A stretch of 64,000 bases of DNA. Source: Nothopassalora personata. Its lineage: Eukaryota; Ascomycota; Dothideomycetes; Mycosphaerellales; Mycosphaerellaceae. This document shows, one piece after another, positions 11,259-23,600 of this stretch. Numbering within the stretch: position 1 is the stretch's first letter; every line of letters begins with the position of its first letter. Location of the stretch: positions 1,916,573-1,980,572 of the forward strand of contig CM066297.1 in the NCBI GenBank assembly GCA_033816765.1, in the 5' to 3' direction. The notes under the pieces were generated by a model. The model saw only the letters and a program-made list of their open reading frames with translations, made no database searches and was not told where the DNA came from. The translations under genes and the position numbers were made by a program.

Positions 11259-12700
11259 CACCCCCTTAGCTCGTGCGGCTTGCAGGTGAATGAGCTAATC
11301 GCATGTGATCGCGTGCACCCCATCTATTACTCATCACCCCACCCACCCACCTCATGACGTTAGGCTTCGTTGCTGCGTGCTTGTTGGAGCTCTATTGTAA
11401 GCTACACAGCAGGGCGCTGAGTCAGCGTTTCAGGTAAGGCTATTGTCCCAGCCTCACATCCCTATTCACAATCTCACTAAGTCCCTCATACTATAGTTAA
11501 CCTATATAATAGGTTCTGAACGATGTGAATCTTGTCCGGTGGGGTGGCTAAGCTGTTCTTATAGCACTAAACGGCAAGGCGTGCTATCTCCCTACATTTC
11601 AACGGACATGTGAGGTTGTGGGTTCGAGTCCTGGGGGTTATTATATCTGCTGAATTTATTGCTTGGCCTATCGTCCGCTTCAATGTCCGCTCCATTATTC
11701 TTAATCAAAATCCTAGGTGTTATAGTACGCTATTGCTTCGGCAATTAGGGTGCCTTGCTGCTATCTAATAACCGCGCACATATAACTTCGGTTACGGTCT
11801 TAGAGAACTCCGCTTCCTGCCTTAGGTAGAGATTACTATTTAGCTACGTCCTAGTGGGAACTCTTTTGCCTAATAAAAGGTCTTCATAGCTTGTAAAGGC
11901 CTTATCTTTTTGCTTAGGGCAAGGGTGATCCTAGCGACGGTAGTGCTGCAGGTGCTACACGCTTAGCGGGTGGAGATGCTGTCTCTAAGTAAGGTAAGGA
12001 CGATGATGGAGGCATCGATGATGTTATAACGATCGTTGTGATATGGTAACGGAGGTGGTGATAGTGATGCTGCTAGCAGCGAGGTTGATAGTGTTTCGGC
12101 GCCTATAATTAGCTGCGCCGTTATAGGTGCTTATGCGCTGCACCGCTGCTGGTAACAGGGGCGTTTCCGGTCCTTTTACCATAGGCCAATAGGAGTCCGA
12201 GAAACACCTAGTAATAATAGTGCTAGGGCAGCGCCGGTGAATAGTAGACGCTTGCTCTAGCGGTGGCGGCGCCAGCGGCGCTAGGCGGTAGTGCGGAGCC
12301 GGTAGAGGAGACAGTAGTACCGAACATACTATATAGCCTCTACCGGTCTATGTTAGTTAAAGAAAGAGGAAGGGTTTAGAACTAAAGAGGTGTTTTTATA
12401 CAGTCCTGCTGCTAGTTCCTTCCTGTTTTAGCATAAAAAGGATAAAAGAGAAGTTGCATCTATCTGAATGCGGAAGGAGAGGCATAATAGAAGCAGCGCT
12501 TAGTAGTGGCTGATTACCATGTCGTACATGCTATAATGCGCCGAGAAGAGGAGTCCTGTAGTCAAAGCCTAGTGCTAGTAACTGTCGAGAAGAGCCACTA
12601 GTGTAGCAGGCCTACGTATCTTAAGCGTTATTATTACCTCCTAAGGTGATGCGGCTAGTGTTAGCATCTGCAGTAGGCGCTGAGGAGCGTGGATCTACGC
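11259..12700 (-). other. 3' untranslated region of Copia 1
   Basis: About 1.4 kb lies between the end of the RNase H frame and the 3' LTR. I see no protein frame. It holds the polypurine tract at the left and a pol III-like box pair at 11544-11631. The first 190 bp recur at 63811-64000 in the second Copia copy. Confidence 0.6.
11537..11647 (+). ncRNA. tRNA-like pol III A and B boxes in Copia 1
   Basis: TGGCTAAGCTG (11544-11554) fits the A-box consensus and GGTTCGAGTCC (11621-11631) is an exact B box on the same strand. The spacing (about 77 bp) fits a tRNA with an intron or a long variable arm, but the T stem flanks pair poorly. It is probably a degenerate tRNA or tRNA-derived piece carried in the retroelement, antisense to its genes. 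Confidence 0.4.
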
Positions 12701-12719
12701 CTTCCTTAGCTATGTTAAG

Positions 12720-15700
12720 CAGCTTTACGAAGTGCTTATGCTTTTATGGTGGCAGCAGCTTAGTGAGCCCATCTGTAGGCATGTCGTTAGTGTTAAGATA
12801 CCGAATCTCGATATCTCCTCGTTAGTCTCTCTAGCGGAGCCAATAGTAATAGATGTTAACATAGCGCAGCTTAGTGTCAAGCTTTTGCCCTTGCTAGTTA
12901 ATAAGTCGAATAGTCTAGGTGTTGTCACAGTACAGGTGTGTACACTGGTTGAACTCGAGATAGATCTCGGCGAAGATGCGTTCCTACTAGATTAGCTCTA
13001 ATGCCGCTTATAACAGGCTAAGGAGTTCGGCTTCGGTTAAGGACTTAGTAACAGTAATCTGCTTAGAGGCTTTGTAATCGACTGGTCCGCCGAACAGCAT
13101 AAAGATCTATCCGCTAGAGCTGGTCCTGTCGACGTTTATGCCGTAGGAGGCATCTAATGCGCTAAAGAATTCATGGTTCTTACCGAGATGTTTAGGCTGA
13201 CTGTGTAGGCTAGTAATATGCTTGCTGGCGCTATATACAAGGCAGAGGTTCTTAGTCTCTAGGAGGTAGCGTAAGTACTGATCCGCAAGCTTTAGATGTG
13301 TGTCCGTTAGCTTAGTTAGGTACTGCGAGAGCATAGACAGGGAAAAGGCGATGTCTAGGCGTGTATGCGTTGCTACGAAGTTTAGAGACCTAATGCGTTG
13401 TTAGTACGTAAGGATCTTTATAGCGTCTACGACGTGACCCTCGGGCACCGTCTAGTCGAGGTGTTAATCTACTAGCACATTAGTCTTGCGTGCGCTAGTA
13501 GATATGCTGAACTTAGCGGCGAGCTTCTCTATGTAGTCCTCTTGTAAGAGCCATAGCAGTCTCTTTTGCCAGTCTCGTGTTACCTTAATTCCTAAGAACC
13601 AGGTTAGATCTCCGAGCTCGTATATCTCGTATACGTCAAGAAGCTGTTGCTTAATGTGTGCCGCATAGGCCTTGTTCTTGCGATAGTAGAGCATAACTAG
13701 GTCGTCTACGTAGAAGAAGAACATAACCTTGTCGTTATAATAGATGCACTTAGAGTCTAACAGGGGAACTAGGCCCAAAGAGGAGAGCGTTACAGTAAGG
13801 GAGTTGTACTAAAGGAGAGGGGATTCCTTAAGTCCGTAGAGAGCCTTAACCAGTTTAAGAGCATGGCTAGATCCATCCGATGGTCGATCGATTCTAGGAG
13901 GTGGTTGCAGGTACATAGTGTACGGCAGGTCCGAATTTAGAAAGGTATTCACAACATTAAACTGTTTAGCTTCTAGGTCGAAGCTCGCGGCTATAGCATA
14001 GCAGAGGCGGAACATGCTTACTGGCAGTGTAGCGGCGTATGTATCCAAGTGTGTGCCCTATAGATCGCCTCTTGCGTATAGCCGGGCCTTGAAGCTCTTT
14101 AGCATGCCATGCTTATCTAGCTTGTACTTGTACACCCACTTCAGCGGCAGTAGTGGCTAAAGTCCCTCCTCTTCTTACTAAGCATTATAATCCTTCTCTT
14201 ACTAAGTTGCCCATTTAAATATGCTAGTAGAGATTGCCTTAGTAAACTCCTTAGCCATGGCTTTACGCTATTGTTGGGTGAAGCGGTGCTTCATAGCGGC
14301 ACGGTAGTTTAGAGGTTCGGGCGGAAGGTCATCGCGGTGCATCGACGTAATGGTGTTAACACGGCGTAGAGGAGAGAAGTCGCGTGTGCGTTCGGATCGA
14401 AGGACATCGTAGTACTTACGGCCTAGATAACGAGGTCTCTAGCGGATGCCCGCCATCTAGCTAATAACAACGTTAGCAACCATAATATTATGCAGAGCAT
14501 AGTGGAAGTAGGCCGTTCTAAGTCTCTTGCCGGATCCGGTAAGGGCGTAATTAGTGTTAGCGGAAAAGTCATCCATTTAGCTAAGTTCTTCGAAGGGGAT
14601 TGTAGGCGGAGCGGTAGCGACATTTGAAGTCGTCGAAGCATCTGCTATAAGCTCCTTACGATCTTCCTCTATAAGGGCATCCATCAACTGCTGTTGCAGT
14701 GTGTTAATGTACTGTTATTTAGACGCGTTACTGTTGTTTACCGCGTTGTTGTTGTAGTTAGAGTTCTCTATGCTCTTATTAGTCGCTAGTTCGACCCCGG
14801 ATTTGACCTAGTCTCGTGAAAGTGCAGGGGTTATAGCGTTATTTGTTAATGGCTAATCAAGTGGCTAGAAACTGCTATCACCTTCAGGTTGGTTAAATGT
14901 TGCTAGCGCTCGGTGTTGTAGCTAGTGTGGTTTATGCCTAAGCAGTAATTGTTAATAGGCGTGTTAACGAGGGTTTTAATGGAGCGGCTGCTGTTAAGCC
15001 TGTTCTTCCACCCCCTCGGCCTATACTGTGTCCTGCTTATAGTAAGCCACATACAGGTCGTAGTACTGTTTAGGCTCTTTAGCCGGTTCTACTATTGCGA
15101 TGTTCTCAACAGGGGTTGAGTAACTAGCAGTGAGAATTAATAGGTCGTAGAACGTAGTCTTATTAAAGAGGACGTCCTTTACCCGCATAACCCTATCTTT
15201 CGATAGGTCCTACACCCTATAGATGTTAGTAGAGTCGTAGCCCACAAGGTATCCGATAAGTGCTCGTTCTTTAAGCTTCTTAGTCTTGTCTAGTTAAGTA
15301 GTGCCATAAATGTACACGTAGGCTAGGCAGCCGTACACCACTATATAGCCTACATTTAGTACCCTGCCTGTTGCTAATTCGAAGGGAGTCTTCTAGCCTT
15401 TTAATTGGATTAGTGACCGCTAGAGAATGTAGACGGCAGCTGCTGTGCATTTATTCTAGAGCTTTTTAGGTAGGCGAGCATGAATGCGGATTGTGCGAGA
15501 CATCGTGATAATGACGCCGCCCGCTCGTTCTACTAGGTCCTAGTTAGACGCGTAGTCAGCAGTGTTGTGCCACTCAATTTGATTGTTATTAATAGTTAAG
15601 CGGAAGGCTATGCTAATAGCTACTTTATTATCGCTGTAGAAGTAAACAAACCTGCGCCTAATGAAATTGATAAAGCTAAGCAGGCTGTTAAAGCAAGCCA

Positions 15701-17990
15701 ATACTAATAGTTAGTCCCTATTCTTAATAGTGAATTGAAAGTGCCTATAGGTATCTAAATTGTAGAAATGAACTAGGTAACGATTACTATTGTATGCTAG
15801 TATGAACTTAGCTAAATCTATAGCTACGTGCCCATAGGGAGTCATTGCCCTAATTAGCTTGGTCCTGTTGAACACTTTGTGTACTTTAGCCAGGCCACAT
15901 ACTCTACAATGTGCAGTAAGGGGTGCCTTAGGTGCATTAGGGTTGATGACTACCCCCTCAACTCTAAACGGAAGCTAGTTAATGCGTTCAGCGCCAATAT
16001 AGCCGAAGATTTGGTGCCACTAGCGGCCTAAGAGCTTGCGGTGTTTAATAGGGGTCCTACTAGACGTTGCTGCACCTTTGGTGCCCCCTATACTGTTTAT
16101 TACTGCTATAACGGTACGGTCGCCGTTAGAGTCCTAAACAGGCGGTGTTTAGATAGTATTACCCTTGCCAATTGTGCTAATAAAGTGCGCTGTGCGCTGC
16201 TTCTTAGTAATCTTTAGTAGGATGCTCCTATTATTGCTCGATGGCTATTTATAGACCATCTCTAACTAAGGCGGTGTGACCACCTTAAAGAAGGGGATTG
16301 TGCTAGTAGGGCGGTGTAGGTCTATTAATTTCTTGTCATTATAATAGACTAAATTAGTGCGTCCGTACTACTAAAGTCTAGCCGTCTCTATGCGTGAGTA
16401 GGAGATAACGTTCATATAAAAGCCTAGGCAATAGGCTACATCTAATAGGGTAAATGGTATCCCCTCTATCTTTATGCGAACCTTGCCTAATGCGGCAATA
16501 GGGAATGTCGTGGTTCCGGCTTAGATTAATAATGTGGTTAGGCGCTCTACAATGAATTCTACGCCCTGCTAGTTATAGTGATTAATAACATAGGTGTCCG
16601 AGCAGTTGTCGTATACCTAGCAATCCCTAAAGTTAAAGCTTAATTAGCTTATCGAGCTCGAAAGGACAGTGAGACCAGTGAAGCCGTGCGGTGCGGCCTT
16701 GCCCTTAGCAATTGCCTTATCTCGTTCCTTATCCGTGCGCCCATTGCGGTTTAATACGCCTAGTAAGCGTTCACTATTATCGCCTAAGCAGTAATTAATA
16801 AAGTGCTTCTAGCACTTCTTCTACTGCTTAGAGCGCTAATCCTTTAATGGACGCTTCTTAGGGTTGACTATATCGCATAAATAGAGGTTCTTGTAATAAC
16901 TCTCCTTAGGCTCGCCGGTAATGTTCTAGCAGCCGCTTAGCTTATTACTGCTCTTGTTGTCCTTGTTGCTACGGTCACGGCTCTTGTCGCCGCGGCTGCG
17001 GCTACGCGTATTGTTGTTATTCCTACCCCCTATGCCTACTGTAGGTGCTAGGGTCGGTAGGACTTCTAGAGGATCGTGTTCGGCTAATAGCTCGCCTACG
17101 AAGGTTACAAAGACTGATCGACCGCTGTTAGTAACTAGGGTAGTATCGCGTATCTATTCGAGGTATCGCTTAGTAAGTTTGCTAAGAGAGAGCTTGTTAC
17201 GCTTCTACTCGTTATATAGTAATGCTCTATAGGTAGGAGCTTGCTTCTACTATATTGCGAGCAAGAAGTGTCGTGCTAGGTCTCCGTACTTAGCGTAGTT
17301 GCAATCCAGCATCTTAGTCTATAACACTAGCTAGTCTAAGCACTAGTCGTTAATCCTTCGGGCTTAGCTCTTCTAAAGCCTGTTTAGCTCCAGTGTGAGT
17401 TGTCGCTTACGTAGCATGTCGTCTAGTCTATACTATGTCTTTAGAGCCTAGTACTTGCCTCTAAGAGTGCGTTTCCCATGCATAAGCTCTTGGCCTAGCT
17501 CCGTAGTAGTACGGATTAGGTAGGTAACTAGTTTGGACCTTGCTACGGTAAAGATGTTATACATCCGCTACCTACGCTCAGCGTCCGACTAACGGAGCTT
17601 AATAAGCTCTTTGTCTGCCGCCGTAGCGTCTTTAGTAGTGTATGCTGATTGGATCTGTTCGAACGTTAAGAACACCGGCTCTACTAGCTCGGCGATAGTG
17701 TCGTTCGGATCTATATACTTCTAGATGTTTAGAGACTTAGCGTAGAGCTCTAACTGACGGTTAAACTTGTCCTATTGGTTATGACTCTTAAGAACGATAG
17801 TAGCGTGCGGCAAAGCACCGGTACTACCGGGTGTCTCGGTAGTCGCTATGACGGTGTTAATAGGCCCAATAAAAGTTCCTATAGGTCTACTAGGGTCACT
17901 GCACTGCTGTGCAATAGTTATTAATGGGATAATAATAGATCCCACTAGTTTTTGATGACGATGCAAAATCTGCTCTAGGGCTTCGTTTTA
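12720..17990 (-). pseudogene. Gag-pol of Copia 1, RIP-damaged
   Basis: Starting near 17966 is a gag-like frame of 64 codons. Integrase follows: an HHCC zinc region at about 16030-15870 (HCRVCGLAK) and catalytic core words near 15600-15370. Reverse transcriptase appears as frames 14048-13809 (ending ALYGLKES) and 13778-13464, which holds the YVDD catalytic box. RNase H is the frame 13334-13107. Breaks are mostly TAG/TAA at positions where CAG, CAA or TGG is expected. One histidine of the integrase zinc site reads as tyrosine, again the RIP direction. Confidence 0.8.
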
Positions 17991-18007
17991 TGCAGCGAAC
18001 GTTAGTG

Positions 18008-18028
18008 AGCGCCTGTCGGGCTCATAAC
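18008..18028 (-). promoter_or_regulatory. Primer binding site of Copia 1, half initiator tRNA-Met type
   Basis: The plus strand reads AGCGCCTGTC then GGGCTCATAAC, directly next to the LTR end. GGGCTCATAAC is the anticodon arm of the fungal initiator tRNA-Met. Several Copia families are primed by an internal half of this tRNA, not by its 3' CCA end, which explains why no TGG follows the LTR. The tRNA match is from general knowledge of the yeast sequence. Confidence 0.65.
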
Positions 18029-18234
18029 TATCACGTTACAAGTGGTTAGAAGTTATGAAATAGGCTTATAAAGGTGTTTCAAAAGCAGATAGTAGATTGC
18101 ATGTGTCTAAGCTAGAATTGAAGGGGCTGCTTGTGAAAAGGCTGCAGGTGACTAATCAATGTCACCTGATTCTTGGCGGCTGCTGCCTCAGGTTTGATTG
18201 GGCTACAGCGCCGGTGCACGCTTGGATCGTGACA
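18029..18234 (-). repeat. 5' LTR of Copia 1 (206 bp)
   Basis: On the minus strand it begins TGTCACGATCC and ends with an imperfect inverse, CGTGATA. The copy at 63605-63810 has the same length and ends. Confidence 0.85.
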
Positions 18235-18604
18235 CGCGGCGCACTATATTTTTACCGCGGCAATCTAGCGCTATATAGCCTTCTCTACTATAGGTATAGT
18301 ATATAAGTTTTCCTTTTCCTTTAAAGGGCTTTCCGTAGCTCTTACTCTTATTAATCCTCCGTCCCCGTTAGGTAACGTCTAGTTCTATTAGCTATAGTCT
18401 ATGATAGGGCTAGCTTTATCGTAAGAATCCCCCCTTCGTAACGTATCCCCCTAAGGGTTTACGATCCGGAGTATATCCTACTATACCTCCTACTTTAGAG
18501 TTGTATTTCTTTTCCTAGTACCGTTCCTAGAGCTAGTTATCGATATCGATCGACGCCTTTATTAGCTCTTCGAGGTTAGTAATCGTTCCTCCGTGTCTTA
18601 TTAA
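18235..18604 (-). mobile_element. Gypsy gag fragment
   Basis: The stretch matches 8655-9020 of Gypsy 1 (zinc-knuckle part of gag, minus strand) with many RIP differences. It abuts the Copia LTR on the left and an unrelated LTR at 18605 on the right. Confidence 0.75.
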
Positions 18605-18986
18605 TGTTAGGAACCGCTATACGTTATCCTAACCGGGCTTAGATCTTTATAGAGATGTCTTGAACGTTAAGAAGGTAGTAGTCCTAAATAGTATATAGTA
18701 TATACTTAAAATACGTTAAGTACGAGGCTCCTATCTACTTATAAAAGAGCGTCGTCTATATAGTGCCTTCTCTTAGCGTAATCTGTCCTACTCTCTCCTA
18801 ATCTCTTACTCTCTTACTCTCTTAATCTCTTACTCTCTTACTCTCTTAATCTCTTACTCTCTTACTCTCTTAATCTCTTACTCTCTTACTCTCTTAATCT
18901 CTTACTCTCCGTCCTATAAGTTTCTTTACTCTCTTCGCTTAGTAAGTAGCTATAAGTTCCCTGCGAGTTAAACCGTAATAAAAACA
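18605..18986. repeat. LTR-like sequence of a different family, with 24-bp tandem repeat
   Basis: It begins TGTTAGGAAC and ends AAAACA, so it has LTR-like ends, and it contains a TATA-like TTATAAAAG at about 18740. Inside is an array of CTCTTACTCTCTTAATCT-type units (24 bp, about four copies, 18801-18908). It interrupts gag-type sequence on both sides, but the two sides are in opposite orientation, so the site is rearranged as well as inserted. Confidence 0.5.
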
Positions 18987-20113
18987 CTCGATACGATAAG
19001 GGGTATAGTATAGAGTTACCTAACTATAAGCAATACGGAGAACTTAGCTAAAGCGGTTATTAAACGACTACCTATAGGAAGCCGAATAATAGATACCGGA
19101 TACCTAATACCGGTAGGAACTTTCGTCTTAAATAAACTACGAACAGTAGTATAGTACGTACGGGCTCTCTACTTAGAATCGTAGAAGATCTAGGAACGCA
19201 ATAGATTATAAGTATAGACATAGGGTAACGGGCTATAGGTTCTAGCCGAAGCCTCTAGACACGAAGTATAGCGAACTATATACTATTCGGGAAAAGGATT
19301 AGCTCCCTAGGAATAAGCGATTAAAGGGAGTTATGCAACACTTAGGCTTACGCATTAACATTAAACATAGTTTTCTAGATATAAGTAATCGTTAACGGAC
19401 ATAGGACTAGTGTTATAATCGACTTAGGAGTAGCGGGGAATTTTATCTCCGAGTCTTTCGTAAGAAGAAACGGGTTAGCTACCCTAAAGAAGATATAGGG
19501 TTACGAGTTAATCGCGGTAGACGGATTATCGTTACCTAGCGTAGAATAGGAGACGATACTATTACTATTAGCTATCTAATAGCACTACGAGAATATTACC
19601 TTAGATGTTACTAATATAGCTAGTTATAACATCGTACTAGGTATACCTTAGTTAAGAAAGCATAATCTAGTAATCGACTAGAGGAGAGGAGTACTTACAT
19701 TTAGGGAATGCGATTGCATTATCGACATTTAGCCTACGTAGCGGTAGCGTTCGCTAGTAGATAAGGTAAGGAAACAGCTAAATAGGATATAGCTTACGCC
19801 GACTAGAAGGATAGAAGAACTACCTTCGACTGGGATAGATACTAGCGTAGGGCCGCCGGGTTACGAAGTTACTAGAAGTAATAGAAGTAACGTACTATCG
19901 AAGGATACTAATATCTCGGAGTTAAGTATTCCTAAGGAGTATCGTAAGTAGTCGCGACTCTTTAAAGAGGAGAGAGATAAGGACACCTTACCTAAGTACT
20001 AACTATAGGATTATAAGATAAATATTTAGCTAGGGAAAGAGCCTCTATAGGGATCCCTATATTAAATGTCTAAGAAAGAGCTATAGATCCTACGAGAATA
20101 GCTAAAGGAGAAG
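18987..20113 (+). mobile_element. Gypsy fragment (gag end and protease), duplicate of 22164-23286
   Basis: It follows the internal part of Gypsy 2 closely and stops abruptly at the 5' LTR of Gypsy 2. The fragment's continuation is not found beyond the 3' LTR, so it is a broken older copy or the result of recombination between copies. Confidence 0.75.
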
Positions 20114-20472
20114 TGTTACAGAATAATTCCTAGGGACCCTAGAATTATAACGATAGATAAACACGTAACTTATCCTACCTAAGCGCTTAGACATAGAGCG
20201 ATTAGACTACTTATGCTTAGACTAATTAGACTGCTTATGCTTAGAATAATTAGACTAATCACCGAGATCTACGAATCTCTTTTGTATTTAGGAACGCTAG
20301 AAACCCTTATGGTTCTAATGCGTTCAACTTATGTTACTATCTTACTAATTGGAATACAACTCTTATTCCAATTATTCATCTTCGCTTAGCTCGCTTTAGC
20401 CTCTCTAAAGAATACCGCTACGTGACTTAACTTATCTCTCCTTTAAGACTAGCCCTAGAACGAGACATAACA
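20114..20472 (+). repeat. 5' LTR of Gypsy 2 (359 bp)
   Basis: It begins TGTTAC and ends ATAACA. It is the inverse of 27899-28259 and shares parts with the Gypsy 1 LTR. Confidence 0.85.
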
Positions 20473-20619
20473 CTTTAAACGCCCTTAGGATAAGCGCTAC
20501 TTAAGCAGCTAGTAGGGGAACACCCGCCCCTAGCGAAGTAGGAAGCATCCGCCGTGCGCTACTACAATAGACCACTACGAAGGACGATAAGTCTAATAAC
20601 GATAACGAGCCTACTCTAA

Positions 20620-23600
20620 GGAAGAACGACGTTAAGGCTACTAAGCTAGACCTCTTCTACGGAGACAGGGCTAAGTTCGACGACTAGATTAACTAGATAG
20701 ATATGTATCTTATGTTTAACCTAGTCGATGTTAATAAAAGAACTATCTTCGCTATTACGTACCTTCGCGGAAGTGCGTAGAACTAGATTAAACCTTACCT
20801 TAAGGAATACCTTAAAGGTATAGGACGACAAGACCCTACCGGAATGTTTAGGAGCTACACCCTTTTTAAAGAAAAGATAAAGTCAATCTTTAGAACCTCG
20901 AACGAAGTCTAATAGGCTATACGAATTATTTAACACCTAAAGTAGAAGACGTCTACTTTAGAGTATATAGCCAAATTCGAAGAATACGGACAAATTACCG
21001 GATAGGACTAGACGGCGTTAATAACTATGTTCCGACGTAGACTTAAGGACTCCGTTAAGAACGAGTTAATAAGACACGGGGGACGGATTACTAACCTCGA
21101 AGAGCTAATAAAGGCGTCGATTAACATCGATAACTAGCTCTAGGAACAACACTAGGAAAAGAAACACGACTCTAAAGTAGGAGGTATAGTAGGATACACT
21201 CCGGATCGCAGACCCTTAGGAGGATACGTTACGAAGGGAGAATTCTTACGACAAAGCTAGCCCTACTATAGACTACAGCTAATAGAACTAGACGTTACCT
21301 AACGAGGAGGGAGGATCAACAAGAGTAGGGGCTACGGAAAGCCCTTTAAAGGAAAAGGAAAACTTACATACTATACCTATAGTAAGGAAGGTTACATAGC
21401 GCGAGATTGCCGCGGTAAAAATATAGTGCGCCGCGAGTAGTTCAATATAATGCAACTAAAGGTAGGCAAATCTAGGAGTAGTATTAGACCCCGACAATTT
21501 AACTATACCTAGAGAGTAGAGGAGAAGGATAGTAACCGGGTTGCGACGCCTCTCCTAGACCCCTTATAAGGACGAGGAGGATACTATGTTTAACAATATA
21601 TACTACTACCGAATAACTAACAATTAAAGACTATTAGATTGTTTAGTATAATAGCACGAGGAGTTAACTATAAAGTTAAGAAGGAATCTCGACACGGTTA
21701 CGGAAGCCTTTACTAGCGATTCTATTACTAGGACTCGTATTAAACCTACTACGACGCTAAGTTAGGCGTAGGGTACTAGCTACGACAACTAGTAGGAACC
21801 CTAGGAGCTTAGTACGGATAAAACAAGCTCTAAGAAGTAGACATTAACGAATCTTACTTCGACAACGATAATAAAGAAAACTAGGATCTAGAATAGAACG
21901 GACGCTAGTTACTAGTACTAGAACAATAAACAAACGAACTAGATACTATCGAAGAAGATTACGTACCGGAGGAGTTAAGCGAGGACTTATCTGAAGAAGA
22001 AGAGAGCGACACCGACGACGAAAACGAAGTATATACATTCACGGTAGATATGCTAAAGAAACTCTATAAGTTAATTATCTACCTCTAACGAAGGTACGAA
22101 GAATTCCTACTAAAGTTCTTAGGGAAACGATACCTAAACCCTAACGAATTCGATAAGACACTCGATATAATAAGGGGCATAGTATAGGGCTACCTAACTA
22201 TAAACAATACTAAGAACTTAGCTAAAGCGGTTATCGAACGACTACCTATAGGAAGCCAAATAACGGATACCGGATACCTAACACAGGTAGGAACTTTCGT
22301 CTTAAACGAACTACGAACAGCAGTATAGCATGTACGGGCTCTCTACTTAGAATCGTAGAAGATCTAGGAACGCAATAGACTATAAGTGTAGACATAGGGC
22401 AACGGGCTATAGGTTCTAGCCGAAGCCTCTAGGCACGAAGCATAGCGAACTACATACTATTCGGGAAAAGGATTAGCTCCCTAGGAATAAGCGACCGAAG
22501 GGAGTTATATAACACTTAGGCTTACGCATCGATATTAAACATAGTTTTCTAGACATAAGTAATCGTTAACGGACACAAGACTAGTGTTATAATCGACTTA
22601 GGAGTAGCGGGGAATTTCATCTCCGAGTCTTTCGTAAGAAGAAACGGGTTCGCTACCCTAAAGAAGAAATAGGGTTACGAGTTAATCGCGGTAAACGGAT
22701 TATCGTTACCTAGCGTAGAATAGAGACGACACTATTACTACTAGCTATCTAATAGCACTACGAGAATATTACCTTAGATATTACTAATATAGCTAGTTAT
22801 AACATAGTATTAGGTATGCCTTAGTTAAGAAAGCACAATCTAGTAATCGACTAGAGAAGAGGAGTACTTACATTTAGGGAATGCGACTACGTTATCGACA
22901 TTTAGCCTACGCATCGATAGCGGACGATAGTAGATAAGGCAAGGAAACAGCTTAACGCATTCGAGCTTACGCCGACTAGAAGGATAGAAGAACTACCTTC
23001 GACCGGGATAGACACTAGCGTAGGGCCGCCGGGTTACGAAGTTACTAGAAGTAATAGAAGTAACGTACTATCGAAGAATACTAACATCTTAGAGTTAAGT
23101 ATTCCTAAGGAGTATCGCAAGTAGTCGCGACTCTTTAAAGAGGAGAGAGGTAAAACCGCCTTACCTAAGCACCGCCTATAGGATTATAAGATTAACATTT
23201 AGCTAGGGAAAGAGCCTCTATAGGGACCCCTATATTAAATTGCTAAGAAAGAGCTACAGACCCTACGAGAATAGCTAAAGGAGAAGCTAGCTAAAGGATA
23301 GATAAGAAGATCTACCTTAAGTGTAGGAACTCTATATATGTTCGTTCTAAAAGCAAACGGGAAGTTACGACTCGTATAAGACTATAGGATTGATTGATTG
23401 ATTGATTATTCCATTAACGTGCTATTTGAGTCAAAGACTATGCAACACGGGTCTCGAGAACGAGACCAAAATTTGAGAGAAGGAGAAAAGCCCCGTCGTA
23501 CCCCGGACGTAAAAACTCCTTAAAAGATGCGAGCAACGCTCGCTATTCGAACCGTAAATCGAATATATTGCGGCGTAGTACGCGCGTACCCGGTAGTCGT

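Larger units (their letters stand above)
11149..18234 (-). mobile_element. Copia 1: LTR retrotransposon, RIPed, 3' LTR truncated
   Basis: On the minus strand the order is 5' LTR (18234-18029), primer binding site, gag, integrase, reverse transcriptase, RNase H, a 1.4-kb 3' untranslated region, polypurine tract and a partial 3' LTR (11258-11149). Integrase before reverse transcriptase is the Copia order. The 3' LTR is cut to 110 bp exactly where the mariner-like inverted repeat ends. The missing 96 bp are not found on the other side of that element, so a deletion accompanied the event. Some frames of 60-104 codons survive, so it is less damaged than the Gypsy copies. Confidence 0.85.

Noticed and set aside
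18801..18908. Regular 24-bp array, considered as CRISPR
   Set aside because: Tandem repeats without unique spacers, inside a eukaryotic LTR-like sequence.
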